From Methylobacteriaceae bacterium (GTDB taxonomy: Bacteria > Pseudomonadota > Alphaproteobacteria > Rhizobiales > Beijerinckiaceae), in the NCBI GenBank assembly GCA_020638195.1, contig JACKJC010000004.1, forward strand, positions 372,001-436,000: a stretch of DNA of 64,000 nucleotides, written 5' to 3'. Position numbers and translations under genes: made by a program. Shown piece after piece: positions 40,285-48,414 of this stretch (within the stretch, counting starts at the first letter, position 1; every line of letters begins with the position of its first letter). Under the pieces are notes generated by a model. That model saw only the letters and a program-made list of their open reading frames with translations. It made no database searches and was not told the DNA's origin.

Positions 40285-40316
40285 AAAAACCCCGCGGATG
40301 GCTCCGCGGGGTTTTT
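40285..40316. terminator. Bidirectional terminator between cheR and ctrA
   Basis: AAAAA, a perfect 9-bp stem CCCCGCGGA/TCCGCGGGG with a TGGC loop, then TTTTT. It works on both strands and separates the convergent che operon and ctrA. Confidence 0.93.
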
Positions 40317-40337
40317 CGTTCAGTCGGCGCAATGGCC

Positions 40338-41039
40338 TCACGCCGTGATGCGCTCTTCCGCCTCGTTCGGCTCGCGCAGCACATAGCCGCGGCCCCACAC
40401 CGTCTCGATGTAGTTGCGGCCCTGGCTGGCGTTCGCCAGCTTCTTGCGCAGCTTGCAGATGAAGACGTCGATGATCTTGAGCTCCGGCTCGTCCATGCCG
40501 CCGTAGAGATGATTGAGGAACATCTCCTTGGTGAGTGTCGTGCCCTTGCGCAGCGAGAGCAGCTCGAGCATCTGGTATTCCTTGCCGGTCAGATGCACGC
40601 GGGCGCCGTCCACCTCCACCGTCTTCTGGTCCAGATTGACGACGAGATCGCCGGTCGTGATGACCGACTGCGCATGGCCCTTCGAGCGGCGCACGATCGC
40701 ATGGATGCGCGCGACCAGTTCGTCCTTGTGGAAGGGCTTGGTGAGATAGTCGTCGGCGCCGAAGCCGAGGCCCTTCACCTTGTCCTCGATGCCGGCGAGT
40801 CCCGAGAGGATCAGGATCGGCGTCTTGACCTTGGCGACGCGCAGCGTGCGCAGCACTTCGTATCCCGACATGTCCGGCAGGTTCAGATCCAGCAGGATTA
40901 TGTCGTAGTCGTAGAGCTTGCCGAGGTCGATGCCCTCTTCGCCCAGATCGGTCGTGTAGACGTTGAAGTTCTCGGACTTCAGCATCAGCTCGATGCTCTG
41001 CGCCGTAGCGCTGTCGTCTTCGATCAGTAGTACGCGCAT
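40338..41039 (-). CDS. ctrA: Cell-cycle master regulator CtrA
   Basis: 233 residues. An OmpR-type response regulator that, when phosphorylated through CckA-ChpT, controls flagellar, division and DNA-replication genes. Receiver: [10 protein letters not shown], Asp51 in [15 protein letters not shown] and Lys in [12 protein letters not shown]-binding winged helix: [27 protein letters not shown] and the wing [11 protein letters not shown]. The family-specific [21 protein letters not shown] stretch makes it CtrA and not a generic OmpR. The start at 41039 matches Caulobacter numbering of Asp51. The 472-base region before it contains TTAA half sites expected for autoregulation. Confidence 0.97.
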   Translation of the reverse strand: MRVLLIEDDSATAQSIELMLKSENFNVYTTDLGEEGIDLGKLYDYDIILLDLNLPDMSGYEVLRTLRVAKVKTPILILSGLAGIEDKVKGLGFGADDYLTKPFHKDELVARIHAIVRRSKGHAQSVITTGDLVVNLDQKTVEVDGARVHLTGKEYQMLELLSLRKGTTLTKEMFLNHLYGGMDEPELKIIDVFICKLRKKLANASQGRNYIETVWGRGYVLREPNEAEERITA

Positions 41040-41511
41040 CAGCTGTCCCCACCCTTCCCCGCACGGCGCCGGTCGGTTCGTCCCCTGCCCCCGACACACG
41101 ACGCCCGGAATGTCATCATCAAACTCAAATCGATCTTCCGTTAACTCTACGGCTCGAATGGTTAACAAACCGTTTGGGCTGAACCCGTGTTCCCGGCGGT
41201 CGAAACGCTCTGGACGAAACGTCGCCTCGTTGACGCAACGGAATCGTCCCGGCCTGCGCGCGGTCGGTTTTCCGCCGGACGCAATGGACTGTTAAGCAAA
41301 CGAGTTAACGAAGGGTTAGGTCGCCGCATGCGCTACGCCGCGCGGCCGAACGAATCGCTGTTTCGACACTCGCCCGTGACGATTTTTTTGTCCAGCGACT
41401 TCGTCGGGTAACCAACGAGCAACCTCCGCGATTCATACTAACGACGTCTCGCGGATCATGGCTAATGCGTAACCACAACGAGTTTGGACCGTCGTCCTGG
41501 AGTGCCGTGTA
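41040..41511. promoter_or_regulatory. Divergent ctrA/fliJ regulatory region with CtrA-like boxes
   Basis: 472 bases without a gene, AT-richer than average. The best CtrA-like box is TTAACGAAGGGTTAG (41305-41319, TTAA-N7-TTAG), next to another TTAA at 41292. Further TTAA half sites are at 41141 and 41162 (TTAA-N7-TTTG). The arrangement resembles autoregulated ctrA promoters with several sites. Transcription starts are not resolvable by eye. Confidence 0.55.
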
Positions 41512-41916
41512 ATGAAGTCGCGGGATACTTTGCTGAGATTGAAGCGCTTTCAGGCGGACGAAAAACGCCGACGCGTAACCCAGCTCGAGCTCATGATCGC
41601 CGAGTTCAACCGGATGGCCGGCGACCTCGATCGTGAAATCGCCACCGAGGAGCAGCGGGCGCGGATTTCCGATCCGACGCATTTCGCCTATCCGACCTAT
41701 GCGCGCGCCGCGCGCAGCCGACGCGACAATCTCCTCAGTTCCATCGACGAATTGCGCGGTCAGCTCGAGGAGGCCAAGGCCCGCCTCGACGAGGCCTTGG
41801 CAGAGGTGTCCAAGGCGGAAACCCTCGAAGGCCGCGAGAAAACCTCCGATCGTCTGGCCGACGTGCTCCGGCCCGCCGACATGGGCCTGATGGGCATGCG
41901 CGCCGCGCGCGCCTGA
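41512..41916 (+). CDS. fliJ: Flagellar export protein FliJ
   Basis: 134 residues, almost wholly coiled coil. FliJ is the central stalk of the flagellar type III export ATPase and a cytosolic chaperone escort. The N-terminus RDTLLRLKRFQADEKRRRV and the FNRMAGDLDREIATEE ... YARAARSRRDNLLSSI pattern fit the alphaproteobacterial FliJ family found next to ctrA. In many relatives fliI precedes it; here fliI is absent and the gene has its own long upstream region shared with ctrA. A strong terminator follows, so it is transcribed alone. Confidence 0.85.
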   Translation: MKSRDTLLRLKRFQADEKRRRVTQLELMIAEFNRMAGDLDREIATEEQRARISDPTHFAYPTYARAARSRRDNLLSSIDELRGQLEEAKARLDEALAEVSKAETLEGREKTSDRLADVLRPADMGLMGMRAARA

Positions 41917-41937
41917 GGGCCGACAGCCGCCCCCCGA

Positions 41938-41966
41938 AACGCCGCCTCCGGGCGGCGTTTGTTTTT
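41938..41966 (+). terminator. Rho-independent terminator of fliJ
   Basis: A 9-bp stem AACGCCGCC/GGCGGCGTT with a TCCG loop is followed by TGTTTTT, 21 bases after the fliJ stop codon. Confidence 0.9.
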
Positions 41967-42042
41967 GCAGCTGTCGGCTTGCGAAGCGCGGGCCCCTCGT
42001 GCATGGGTGGCCCTCGCCCGGCTCCACGGGCGCAGGATGAGT

Positions 42043-43026
42043 ATGAAGCGCGCCCTCGACTATTTCTGGCCGGCGCTCGGCATGGCTGCCGTGCTGGCGG
42101 CATTCTGGCTGCTGGCCCGGGAATTCCGCGGCGAGTCGGTTCGCCATGACGTGGTGGCCGCGCTCCAGGCCATCCCCCCGCATCGCTACCTGCTCGCGGC
42201 TCTGTCCACGCTCGTCGCCTATGCGGCGCTCGCCTGGTACGACCGGATCGCCCTGCTCCACCTCGGCGTGAAGCACATTTCCTGGTTCTTCGTTTCGGTC
42301 TGCTCGTTCACGACCTACGCTCTGTCCCACAATATCGGCGCCTCGGTCTTTTCGGGCGCGATGGTGCGTTACCGCGCCTATTCCAGCAAAGGACTCGACG
42401 CAGCGCAGGTCGCGATCCTGGTTGCGCTCTGCTCTTTCACGTTCTTTCTGGGCACGATCCTGCTCGGCGGGCTGGTGCTGGTTTTCGAGCCGCATCAACT
42501 GCAACGGCTGGAAGGCCTGCTGCCGGCCGCGCTGACCAACGTCGACACGTCGCGCTTTCTCGGCCTGGGCCTGCTCGCCATGGTCGCCCTCTATGCCACC
42601 GGCTCGATCCTGCGCTTCAAGGCCCGCCAGATCGGCAAGTTCCGGCTTGAATATCCGCGGCCCGAAATCACGCTGCGCCAGATGATCGCCGCGCCCATGG
42701 AACTGCTCGGCGCCGCCGGCATCATCTATTTCGCCCTGCCGGCTGAAGGAAATCCGGGATTCTTCGTGATCCTTGCGGTTTTCCTCGCCTCGTTCTCAGC
42801 GGGACTGGTGTCGAACGCCCCGGGCGGCCTCGGCGTCTTCGAGCTCGTCTTCATCAAGGCGCTGCCGACGCTCGCCAAGAGCAAGGTTCTGGCGGCGCTG
42901 CTCGTATTCCGGCTGTTCTACCTACTGATCCCGCTGGCGATCGCTCTGGTTGTCGTCATCCTGTTCGAGCGTCAGCGGCTGGTCGAGCGAACTGACGAAG
43001 AGGACGCGGCCAAGACCGGCGACTGA
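42043..43026 (+). CDS. UPF0104 / lysylphosphatidylglycerol synthase-like membrane protein
   Basis: 327 residues with about eight transmembrane helices (for example YFWPALGMAAVLAAFWLLA and GFFVILAVFLASFSAGLVSN). The motifs SVCSFTTYALSHNIGASVFSG and SAGLVSNAPGGLGVFELVF are those of the LPG synthase transmembrane (flippase-like) family. The catalytic soluble domain of MprF is absent, so only the membrane part is present; related proteins are proposed lipid flippases or hopanoid-linked transporters. ATG 42043 has AGGA five bases upstream; ATG 42037 is the alternative. It follows fliJ after a terminator and is separately transcribed. Confidence 0.85.
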   Translation: MKRALDYFWPALGMAAVLAAFWLLAREFRGESVRHDVVAALQAIPPHRYLLAALSTLVAYAALAWYDRIALLHLGVKHISWFFVSVCSFTTYALSHNIGASVFSGAMVRYRAYSSKGLDAAQVAILVALCSFTFFLGTILLGGLVLVFEPHQLQRLEGLLPAALTNVDTSRFLGLGLLAMVALYATGSILRFKARQIGKFRLEYPRPEITLRQMIAAPMELLGAAGIIYFALPAEGNPGFFVILAVFLASFSAGLVSNAPGGLGVFELVFIKALPTLAKSKVLAALLVFRLFYLLIPLAIALVVVILFERQRLVERTDEEDAAKTGD

Positions 43027-43045
43027 CCCCCCCGACCGGAGCGCC

Positions 43046-43086
43046 AAAGAAAAAGAGCGCCGTCTCTCGACGACGCCCTTTCTCTT
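43046..43086 (-). terminator. Terminator downstream of sciP
   Basis: On the minus strand a GGGCGTCGTC...GACGGCGCTC stem with one mismatch and a short loop is followed by TTTTTCTTT, 30 bases after the sciP stop. AGAAA-rich sequence on the other side gives it some bidirectional character for the UPF0104 gene. Confidence 0.65.
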
Positions 43087-43115
43087 CCGATCCGCGCGAG
43101 GCGCGTACAAATCGC

Positions 43116-43391
43116 CTACGCGCGATATTGCTGGATTCGGGTGGTGCGAAGCCCTGCGAGGCCGTGCTGGTCGATCGACATCTGCCAGCTGAGGAATTCA
43201 TCGACGGTCAGCGTATAGCGGCTGCAGGCGTCTTCCAGCGACAACAGCCCGCCGCGCACCGCGGCCACCACTTCCGCCTTGCGCCGGATCACCCAGCGCT
43301 TTGTCGAGGGCGGCGGCAGATCGGCGACAGTCAACGGACTGCCATCCGGTCCGATCACATACTTGACCCTTGGGCGGTAAGCATCGGTCAT
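43116..43391 (-). CDS. sciP: SciP, small CtrA inhibitory protein (DUF1153)
   Basis: 91 residues. The sequence RPRVKYVIGPDGSPLTVADL, then PPPSTKRWVIRRKAEVVAAVRGGLLSLEDA and YTLTVDEFLSWQMSIDQHGLAGLRTTR, is the SciP/DUF1153 signature, a helix-turn-helix protein. In Caulobacter SciP binds CtrA and blocks activation of CtrA promoters without altering CtrA level. ATG 43391 is chosen because the conserved part begins there; an earlier in-frame ATG at 43430 adds 13 unsupported residues. A TTAG-N7-TTAA box 56 bases upstream fits CtrA control of its own inhibitor. Confidence 0.93.
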   Translation of the reverse strand: MTDAYRPRVKYVIGPDGSPLTVADLPPPSTKRWVIRRKAEVVAAVRGGLLSLEDACSRYTLTVDEFLSWQMSIDQHGLAGLRTTRIQQYRA

Positions 43392-43446
43392 TATTTTACT
43401 CACACACTCGACTGACCACTTCGAATGCAACTCTAGATGCGCCCGC

Positions 43447-43461
43447 TTAAGATTTACCTAA
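43447..43461. promoter_or_regulatory. CtrA-like box upstream of sciP
   Basis: TTAAGATTTACCTAA on the plus strand, i.e. TTAG-N7-TTAA reading toward sciP; one mismatch from the CtrA consensus and 56 bases from the start codon. Confidence 0.5.
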
Positions 43462-43631
43462 GCGCAGGGTCCCGGAAAACCCGAAAAATTCGTGAAAAAT
43501 CTTTAGTTTAGACCCGACCCAGGTGCGTTTTCGTTCCAGTTCGGCGCAAGCCGAAATCGTCCGTTAACCATGATCGCGGCGACCACTCCGCCGCCGCGAT
43601 CCTGACATAGTCCTGAAATCGCGACTCTGGA

Positions 43632-44447
43632 TCAGTGCGACAGCAGAACCGGCAGCGTCATGTGCTTGAGCATGAATCGCGAGCCGGAGCCGCGCGAAAA
43701 GCGCGGATACCCCTGCCCGCCGAACGCGCCGAGCACGAGCAGATCCGCCCCGCAATTGGCGGCTTCGTTGAGGAGGGCGTCCATCAGGCCGATGTCGGAA
43801 GCCAGCGCCTGATCGGCCTTGCCCTCGATGCCGTGCGCTTTCAGGTGTGCGACGGCAAGCTCCAACGAGCCCTTGCGATAGTCGATCGTCGGGTCGCCGG
43901 GCTTGGAGATGGAGACGACGAGCGCCTTGGCGCCCTTCGTCGTGACCCGGATACCATCGACGAAGGCGCGCGCCGCCTCGCGAGAATCATTCCAGGCGAA
44001 CATCGGGCGATGGCCGACATCGGCGAAATGGCCGGCATGAGGCACGACCAGAGCGGGACGGCCTGCGTCGACGACGACGCGCTCGATCAGGTCTCCGGGA
44101 ACGGTATGCGCCTCCGCTACCGGCTGGCCGAAAATGATGAGATCGAAATGACGGGCGAGGTCGATCGCCTGAACGATGATGTCGGATTCCTCGCCACGGT
44201 TGAGGTCCATGAAGGCGCGGTCGGCGAGCCCCTCCGTCGCGGCCATGAAAGCCGCCTCGGCCCCGTTGCGGGCAGAGACATATTCGGCGGGCGGCCAGGA
44301 AGCGGCGACGCCCGAGGTGACCGAGCGCTGGATCTGCGCGAATACGCCGACCAGCCGCGACTGCATGCGTCGTGCAAGCGCGCTCGCCAGTTCGAGCCGG
44401 CCCTTGGTCTGGGCGCTTGAATCGAGATGCACGAGCAGATTGCGCAT
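43632..44447 (-). CDS. Universal stress protein (tandem UspA)
   Basis: 271 residues, two Usp folds. The first starts MRNLLVHLDSSAQTKGRLEL and the second contains FAWNDSREAARAFVDGI and ends in the ATP-binding loop VLGAFGGQGYPRFSRGSGSR ... MTLPVLLSH. The GxxG-x9-G(S) pattern of ATP-binding Usps is present in the second half only. Tandem Usps in alphaproteobacteria respond to stress or low oxygen, but the role here is unknown. It is a single gene, divergent from the enoyl-CoA hydratase gene across 173 bases. No clear operator was seen. Confidence 0.9.
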   Translation of the reverse strand: MRNLLVHLDSSAQTKGRLELASALARRMQSRLVGVFAQIQRSVTSGVAASWPPAEYVSARNGAEAAFMAATEGLADRAFMDLNRGEESDIIVQAIDLARHFDLIIFGQPVAEAHTVPGDLIERVVVDAGRPALVVPHAGHFADVGHRPMFAWNDSREAARAFVDGIRVTTKGAKALVVSISKPGDPTIDYRKGSLELAVAHLKAHGIEGKADQALASDIGLMDALLNEAANCGADLLVLGAFGGQGYPRFSRGSGSRFMLKHMTLPVLLSH

Positions 44448-44620
44448 ATCAGGTCTTCTCCGGGTTGCGGCGCCGGCGCGGCGCGATGCATCGGTCGTCC
44501 TTTTCGCCGCGCGCTGCCTTGCGCTGCATCAATCCGGGGCTTCCGACGTGGCCTTGTGTTTCGGCCGAGCATGCCGTTTCTTGCGCGCGTTAGGCAAGAA
44601 GCACTTACGAGCGAGCACAC

Positions 44621-45403
44621 ATGAGCGCGGGCAGGATCGAAGCACGGGCGGACGGCCCGATCGGCTGGGTGATCTTCGACAACCAAAAGCGTCGCAATGC
44701 GATGTCGCTCGGAATGTGGACCGGGCTGACCGCCGCGCTCGAGCGCTTCGCGGCCGACCCCGCGATCCGAGCCGTCATCCTGCGCGGCGCGGGCGAGACC
44801 GCCTTCGTCTCGGGCGCCGACATCTCGGAATTCGACGCCCACCGCTCGGACGCCGCGGCCGCGGCCGATTACGCCAGGGCTACCGACGGCGCCTGGAAGG
44901 CGCTCGGCGATTTCGAAAAGCCGATGATCGCCATGATTCAGGGCTTCTGCTTCGGCGGCGGCGTCGCGATCGCGATGAAGGCGGACCTGCGCATCGCGGC
45001 CGACAATTCCCTCTTCGCCATCCCCGCCGCTCGTCTCGGCATCGCTTATCCCACGCACTCGGTGCGCGATCTCGTTGCGCTGGTCGGCCCGGCAAAGGGC
45101 AAGGAAATCCTGTTCACCGGGATGCGCCTCGACGCCGGCGCCGCGCTCGCGGCCGGCCTCGTCAATCGTGTCACGCCGGTCGCTCATCTCGAGGCGGAAG
45201 TCGCCAGCCTCTGCGCGACCATCGCGGAGAACGCCCCACTGACCATCCGCGCCGCCAAGGAGACGATCGACCAGATCGCGCGCGACGAACACGATCCGAA
45301 GAAAGTCGCCGAATGCGTCGCCGCCTGTTTCGACAGTGCGGACTATGCCGAGGGTCGACGCGCCTTCATGGAAAAGCGTCGACCGCAGTTCACGGGGCGC
45401 TGA
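44621..45403 (+). CDS. Enoyl-CoA hydratase/isomerase family protein
   Basis: 260 residues. Crotonase fold with the acyl-CoA oxyanion loops FVSGADISEFD and MIQGFCFGGGVAIAMKADLRIAA. The C-terminal helix carries PLTIRAAKETID. The usual catalytic glutamates are not clearly at canonical positions (the second half reads FAIPAARLGIAYPTH), so it could be a hydratase, isomerase or another crotonase activity. It leads a run of same-strand genes with the alpha/beta hydrolase 10 bases downstream and probably belongs to an acyl-CoA catabolic unit. Substrate unknown. Confidence 0.88.
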   Translation: MSAGRIEARADGPIGWVIFDNQKRRNAMSLGMWTGLTAALERFAADPAIRAVILRGAGETAFVSGADISEFDAHRSDAAAAADYARATDGAWKALGDFEKPMIAMIQGFCFGGGVAIAMKADLRIAADNSLFAIPAARLGIAYPTHSVRDLVALVGPAKGKEILFTGMRLDAGAALAAGLVNRVTPVAHLEAEVASLCATIAENAPLTIRAAKETIDQIARDEHDPKKVAECVAACFDSADYAEGRRAFMEKRRPQFTGR

Positions 45404-45413
45404 GAAACGCGTC

Positions 45414-46307
45414 ATGCATCAAAAGCGGATAATCGCCGGCGTTCTCGACATAGCTTATCGGGAATACGGCCAGAGTGACGGCTGGCCCTGCATCCTGAGC
45501 CACGGCTTTCCCTACGACGTGCATACCTATGCGCATACCGCGCCTCTACTCGCAGACGCTGGCGCGCGCGTGATCGTTCCATATTTGCGCGGCTACGGTC
45601 CGACGCGTTTCCTGTCGACCGATACGCCGCGATCCGGCGAGCAGGCGGCGCTGGCCGCCGATCTGCTCGCACTGATGGACGCGTTGAACATCGATCGCGC
45701 GACCCTCGCAGGTTACGACTGGGGCGGACGCGCGGGCTGCATCGTCGCTGCGCTCTGGCCGCACCGCGTCGAGGCTCTGGTCTCGGGAAATTCCTACAAC
45801 ATCCAGGACATATCTCGCGCGATGGAGCCCGCGTCGCCACGTGAAGAGGCCGCGCTCTGGTATCAGTATTATTTCCACAACGAGCGCGGCCGGCGCGGGC
45901 TCGCCGCCGACCGGCGCGGCGTGACGCGGCTGCTCTGGAAGATGTGGTCGCCGACATGGGACTTCGACGAGGCGACGTTCGAACGCAGTGCGACGGCCTT
46001 CGACAATCCCGACTTCGTCGAGGTCGTGATCCATTCGTACCGCCATCGCTATGGTCTCGCGGCGGGCGATCCTGCGGTCGCGCACATCGAACAGAAGCTC
46101 GTCGCGCAGCCGCCGATCCTGGTTCCCACGATTTCGATCGACGGCGATGCGGACGGCGTCAATTTCGGCACTGCACAACACGCGAAGAAATTTCGAGGCC
46201 GGCACGAACATCGAATATTTCATGCTGCAGGGCACAATCTTCCGCAGGAGCGTCCGGCTGACTGGGCGCACGCGATCCTTGATGCGCGAAGCTTTGCTCA
46301 GGACTGA
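45414..46307 (+). CDS. Alpha/beta hydrolase with aspartate nucleophile (epoxide hydrolase/dehalogenase type)
   Basis: 297 residues. Oxyanion motif HGFPYD (30-35), nucleophile elbow GYDWGG with Asp102 in place of Ser, and His274 in AAGHNLPQE. An Asp nucleophile places it in the epoxide hydrolase / haloalkane or haloacetate dehalogenase group and not among esterases. The ring-opening or dehalogenation reaction would go through an alkyl-enzyme intermediate. The ATG at 45414 lies 10 bases after the enoyl-CoA hydratase stop, so they are probably one operon. The substrate is unknown. Confidence 0.87.
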   Translation: MHQKRIIAGVLDIAYREYGQSDGWPCILSHGFPYDVHTYAHTAPLLADAGARVIVPYLRGYGPTRFLSTDTPRSGEQAALAADLLALMDALNIDRATLAGYDWGGRAGCIVAALWPHRVEALVSGNSYNIQDISRAMEPASPREEAALWYQYYFHNERGRRGLAADRRGVTRLLWKMWSPTWDFDEATFERSATAFDNPDFVEVVIHSYRHRYGLAAGDPAVAHIEQKLVAQPPILVPTISIDGDADGVNFGTAQHAKKFRGRHEHRIFHAAGHNLPQERPADWAHAILDARSFAQD

Positions 46308-46329
46308 TCACAAGCCGACTGTCGTCTAA

Positions 46330-46364
46330 TTGACATAAGGTCGGGCGCGTCCGTATGAAATACG
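46330..46364 (+). promoter_or_regulatory. Promoter and palindrome before the GntR gene
   Basis: TTGACA (46330-46335) and TATGAA (46354-46359) with an 18-base spacer precede the GntR start. The -10 overlaps the palindrome CGTAT-GAA-ATACG (46352-46364), a fit place for an autoregulatory operator. Confidence 0.5.
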
Positions 46365-46389
46365 TGTCGGACGATCTTGGTGACATTTC

Positions 46390-47061
46390 ATGCCGAAAAC
46401 GCTTGCCGCCAAAAGTGACGGGTCGCCTGGCGTCGTCTACCGCGGAATTGTCGACGGTCTCTATCGCGGCCGTTACGTGCCGGGCCAACGCCTCGTCGAA
46501 GCCGATCTCACGCGCGATTTCGAGGTTGGCCGAGGCTCAGTGCGCGAGGCGCTGAGCCGGCTCGCCGCCGAGGGCCTCGTGTCCATGAACCTGCATCGCT
46601 CGGCGACCATTCGTTCGCTGAGCCGCGGCGAGACGCGCGACCTCGTCGCGCTGCTCGAAGTGCTCAACGGCTTCGCGGCGCGACTGGCGGCCGAACGCGT
46701 CGAGGAGGCAAACAATCGCAAGGTGATCGCGGAAGCCTACGCAAGTCTCGCCGACCCCGAAGTGCAGCGCGACTTCCTGCGCTTCGCACGCGCGCGCAAC
46801 ACGTTTTACAAGACGATGGTGGCGATGGGCGCCAACCACGAACTCGCGCGCCTGATGCCACGCACAAACGTCGATCTCATTCGCGTGCAGTTTCGCTCCT
46901 ACGCGACCGTCGACGACGATCTGCGCATGGAGGACTACCGCGCAATCTACGAAGCGATCAGCGAAGGCGCGAGCCGCAAGGCGGAGACCGCCGCGCGCAA
47001 CCACATTCGCCGCCTCGGCGACGCCATCGACAAGCTGCCGGACGCGGCGTTCAACGGCTGA
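46390..47061 (+). CDS. GntR-family regulator (FCD type)
   Basis: 223 residues. N-terminal winged helix at about 15-75 (VVYRGIVDGLYRGRYVPGQR, LVEADLTRDFEVGRGSVREALSRLAAEGLV) and a C-terminal all-helical FCD ligand domain with the metal-type residues around NTFYKTMVAMGANHELAR and NHIRRLGDAI. FCD regulators usually sense organic acids or their CoA-pathway products and control nearby catabolic genes. It stands between the hydrolase and the acyl-CoA dehydrogenase genes. The palindrome overlapping its own -10 suggests autoregulation. Confidence 0.9.
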   Translation: MPKTLAAKSDGSPGVVYRGIVDGLYRGRYVPGQRLVEADLTRDFEVGRGSVREALSRLAAEGLVSMNLHRSATIRSLSRGETRDLVALLEVLNGFAARLAAERVEEANNRKVIAEAYASLADPEVQRDFLRFARARNTFYKTMVAMGANHELARLMPRTNVDLIRVQFRSYATVDDDLRMEDYRAIYEAISEGASRKAETAARNHIRRLGDAIDKLPDAAFNG

Positions 47062-47163
47062 AGGCGCCCGGCCTCTCGGCTTGCGGGCGAAGCCCCTTGA
47101 TCGTCACCTGAAATCGTCCGACAATCCTTGGAAGGCCCGGCAGCGGCCACGGAGGATTGCGCC

Positions 47164-48366
47164 ATGGATTTCGAACTCGGTTCTCGCGCGAAGGAATTGC
47201 AGGCACGCGTCGCCGCCTTCATGGCAGCCCACGTCTACCCCAACGAACATCTCTACAGCGAGCAAGCGCAAGGCGCCGCCCGCTATCGCACACCACAGAT
47301 TGTGCAGGACCTGAAGAAGAAGGCGAAAGCCGAAGGACTGTGGAACCTGTTTCTGCCTGGCGATCACGGCGCCGGGCTCACCAATCTCGAATACGCCCCG
47401 CTCGCCGAACTCATGGGCCGTGTCGACTGGTCGAGCGAGGTCTTCAACTGCTCAGCGCCCGACACCGGCAATATGGAAGTGCTGACGCTCTACGGGTCTG
47501 AAGCGCAGAAGAAGCAATGGCTCGAACCGCTACTCAACGGCGAGATCCGCTCGGCCTTCTCGATGACGGAACCGGAGGTCGCCTCCTCCGACGCGACAAA
47601 CATTCAATGCACGATCCTGCGCGATGGCGACCACTACGTCATCAACGGCCGGAAGTGGTTCACGTCGGGCGCTATGAACGAGGATTGCAAGATCCTCATC
47701 GTCATGGGCAAGACCGATCCCGACAATCCCGACAAGCACAAGCAGCAATCGATGATCCTTGTGCCGAAAGATACGCCCTGCGTCAAAATCATCCGCGACC
47801 TGAAGGTCTACGGCTACGATCACGCGCCAGTCGGCCATCCCGAGATCGTCTACGACAATGTGCGCGTGCCCGCCTCAAACATGCTGCTGGGCGAAGGCCG
47901 CGGCTTCGAGATCGCGCAAGGACGTCTCGGCCCCGGCCGCATCCATCATTGCATGCGCCTGATCGGCTGCGCGCAACGCGCGCTCGAACTCATGTGCCAG
48001 CGCGCCAACAAGCGCGTCGCTTTCGGCAAGCCGCTCGGCGAGCAGGGGTCTGTGCGCGAGGATATCGCGAACTCATATTGCGAGATCGAGCAGGCGCGAC
48101 TGCTGACGCTGAAGGCGGCCGACAAGATGGATCGCGAAGGCAACAAGGCCGCGCGCGATCTCATCGCCGCCGCCAAGATCGTCGTGCCCTCGATGGCGGC
48201 GCGCGTGATCGATCGCGCCATCCAGATTCACGGAGGCATGGGCGTATCGCAGGACACGTTCCTGGCGGAATCCTATACTTACGCCCGCTTCATCCGCATC
48301 GGCGACGGCCCGGACCAGGTGCATATGTCGCAGCTCGGACGAACGCTGTTGAAGAAATATGCGTAG
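47164..48366 (+). CDS. Acyl-CoA dehydrogenase
   Basis: 400 residues. FAD-dependent, alpha-beta oxidation of an acyl-CoA. Domain marks are the N-terminal helical part, [19 protein letters not shown], the FAD loop [19 protein letters not shown], and the C-terminal domain [21 protein letters not shown] and [29 protein letters not shown]. It is close to the FadE11-like group. ATG 47164 is used. It is followed after 48 bases by an unrecognised gene that is probably in the same operon, so it belongs to the acyl-CoA catabolic run that starts at 44.6 kb. The electron acceptor (ETF) is coded elsewhere. Confidence 0.92.
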   Translation: MDFELGSRAKELQARVAAFMAAHVYPNEHLYSEQAQGAARYRTPQIVQDLKKKAKAEGLWNLFLPGDHGAGLTNLEYAPLAELMGRVDWSSEVFNCSAPDTGNMEVLTLYGSEAQKKQWLEPLLNGEIRSAFSMTEPEVASSDATNIQCTILRDGDHYVINGRKWFTSGAMNEDCKILIVMGKTDPDNPDKHKQQSMILVPKDTPCVKIIRDLKVYGYDHAPVGHPEIVYDNVRVPASNMLLGEGRGFEIAQGRLGPGRIHHCMRLIGCAQRALELMCQRANKRVAFGKPLGEQGSVREDIANSYCEIEQARLLTLKAADKMDREGNKAARDLIAAAKIVVPSMAARVIDRAIQIHGGMGVSQDTFLAESYTYARFIRIGDGPDQVHMSQLGRTLLKKYA

Positions 48367-48414
48367 TTGTAATGGGCCGCGGGCCTTCTGGCTCACGGTC
48401 CAAGGGAGGCGCCG

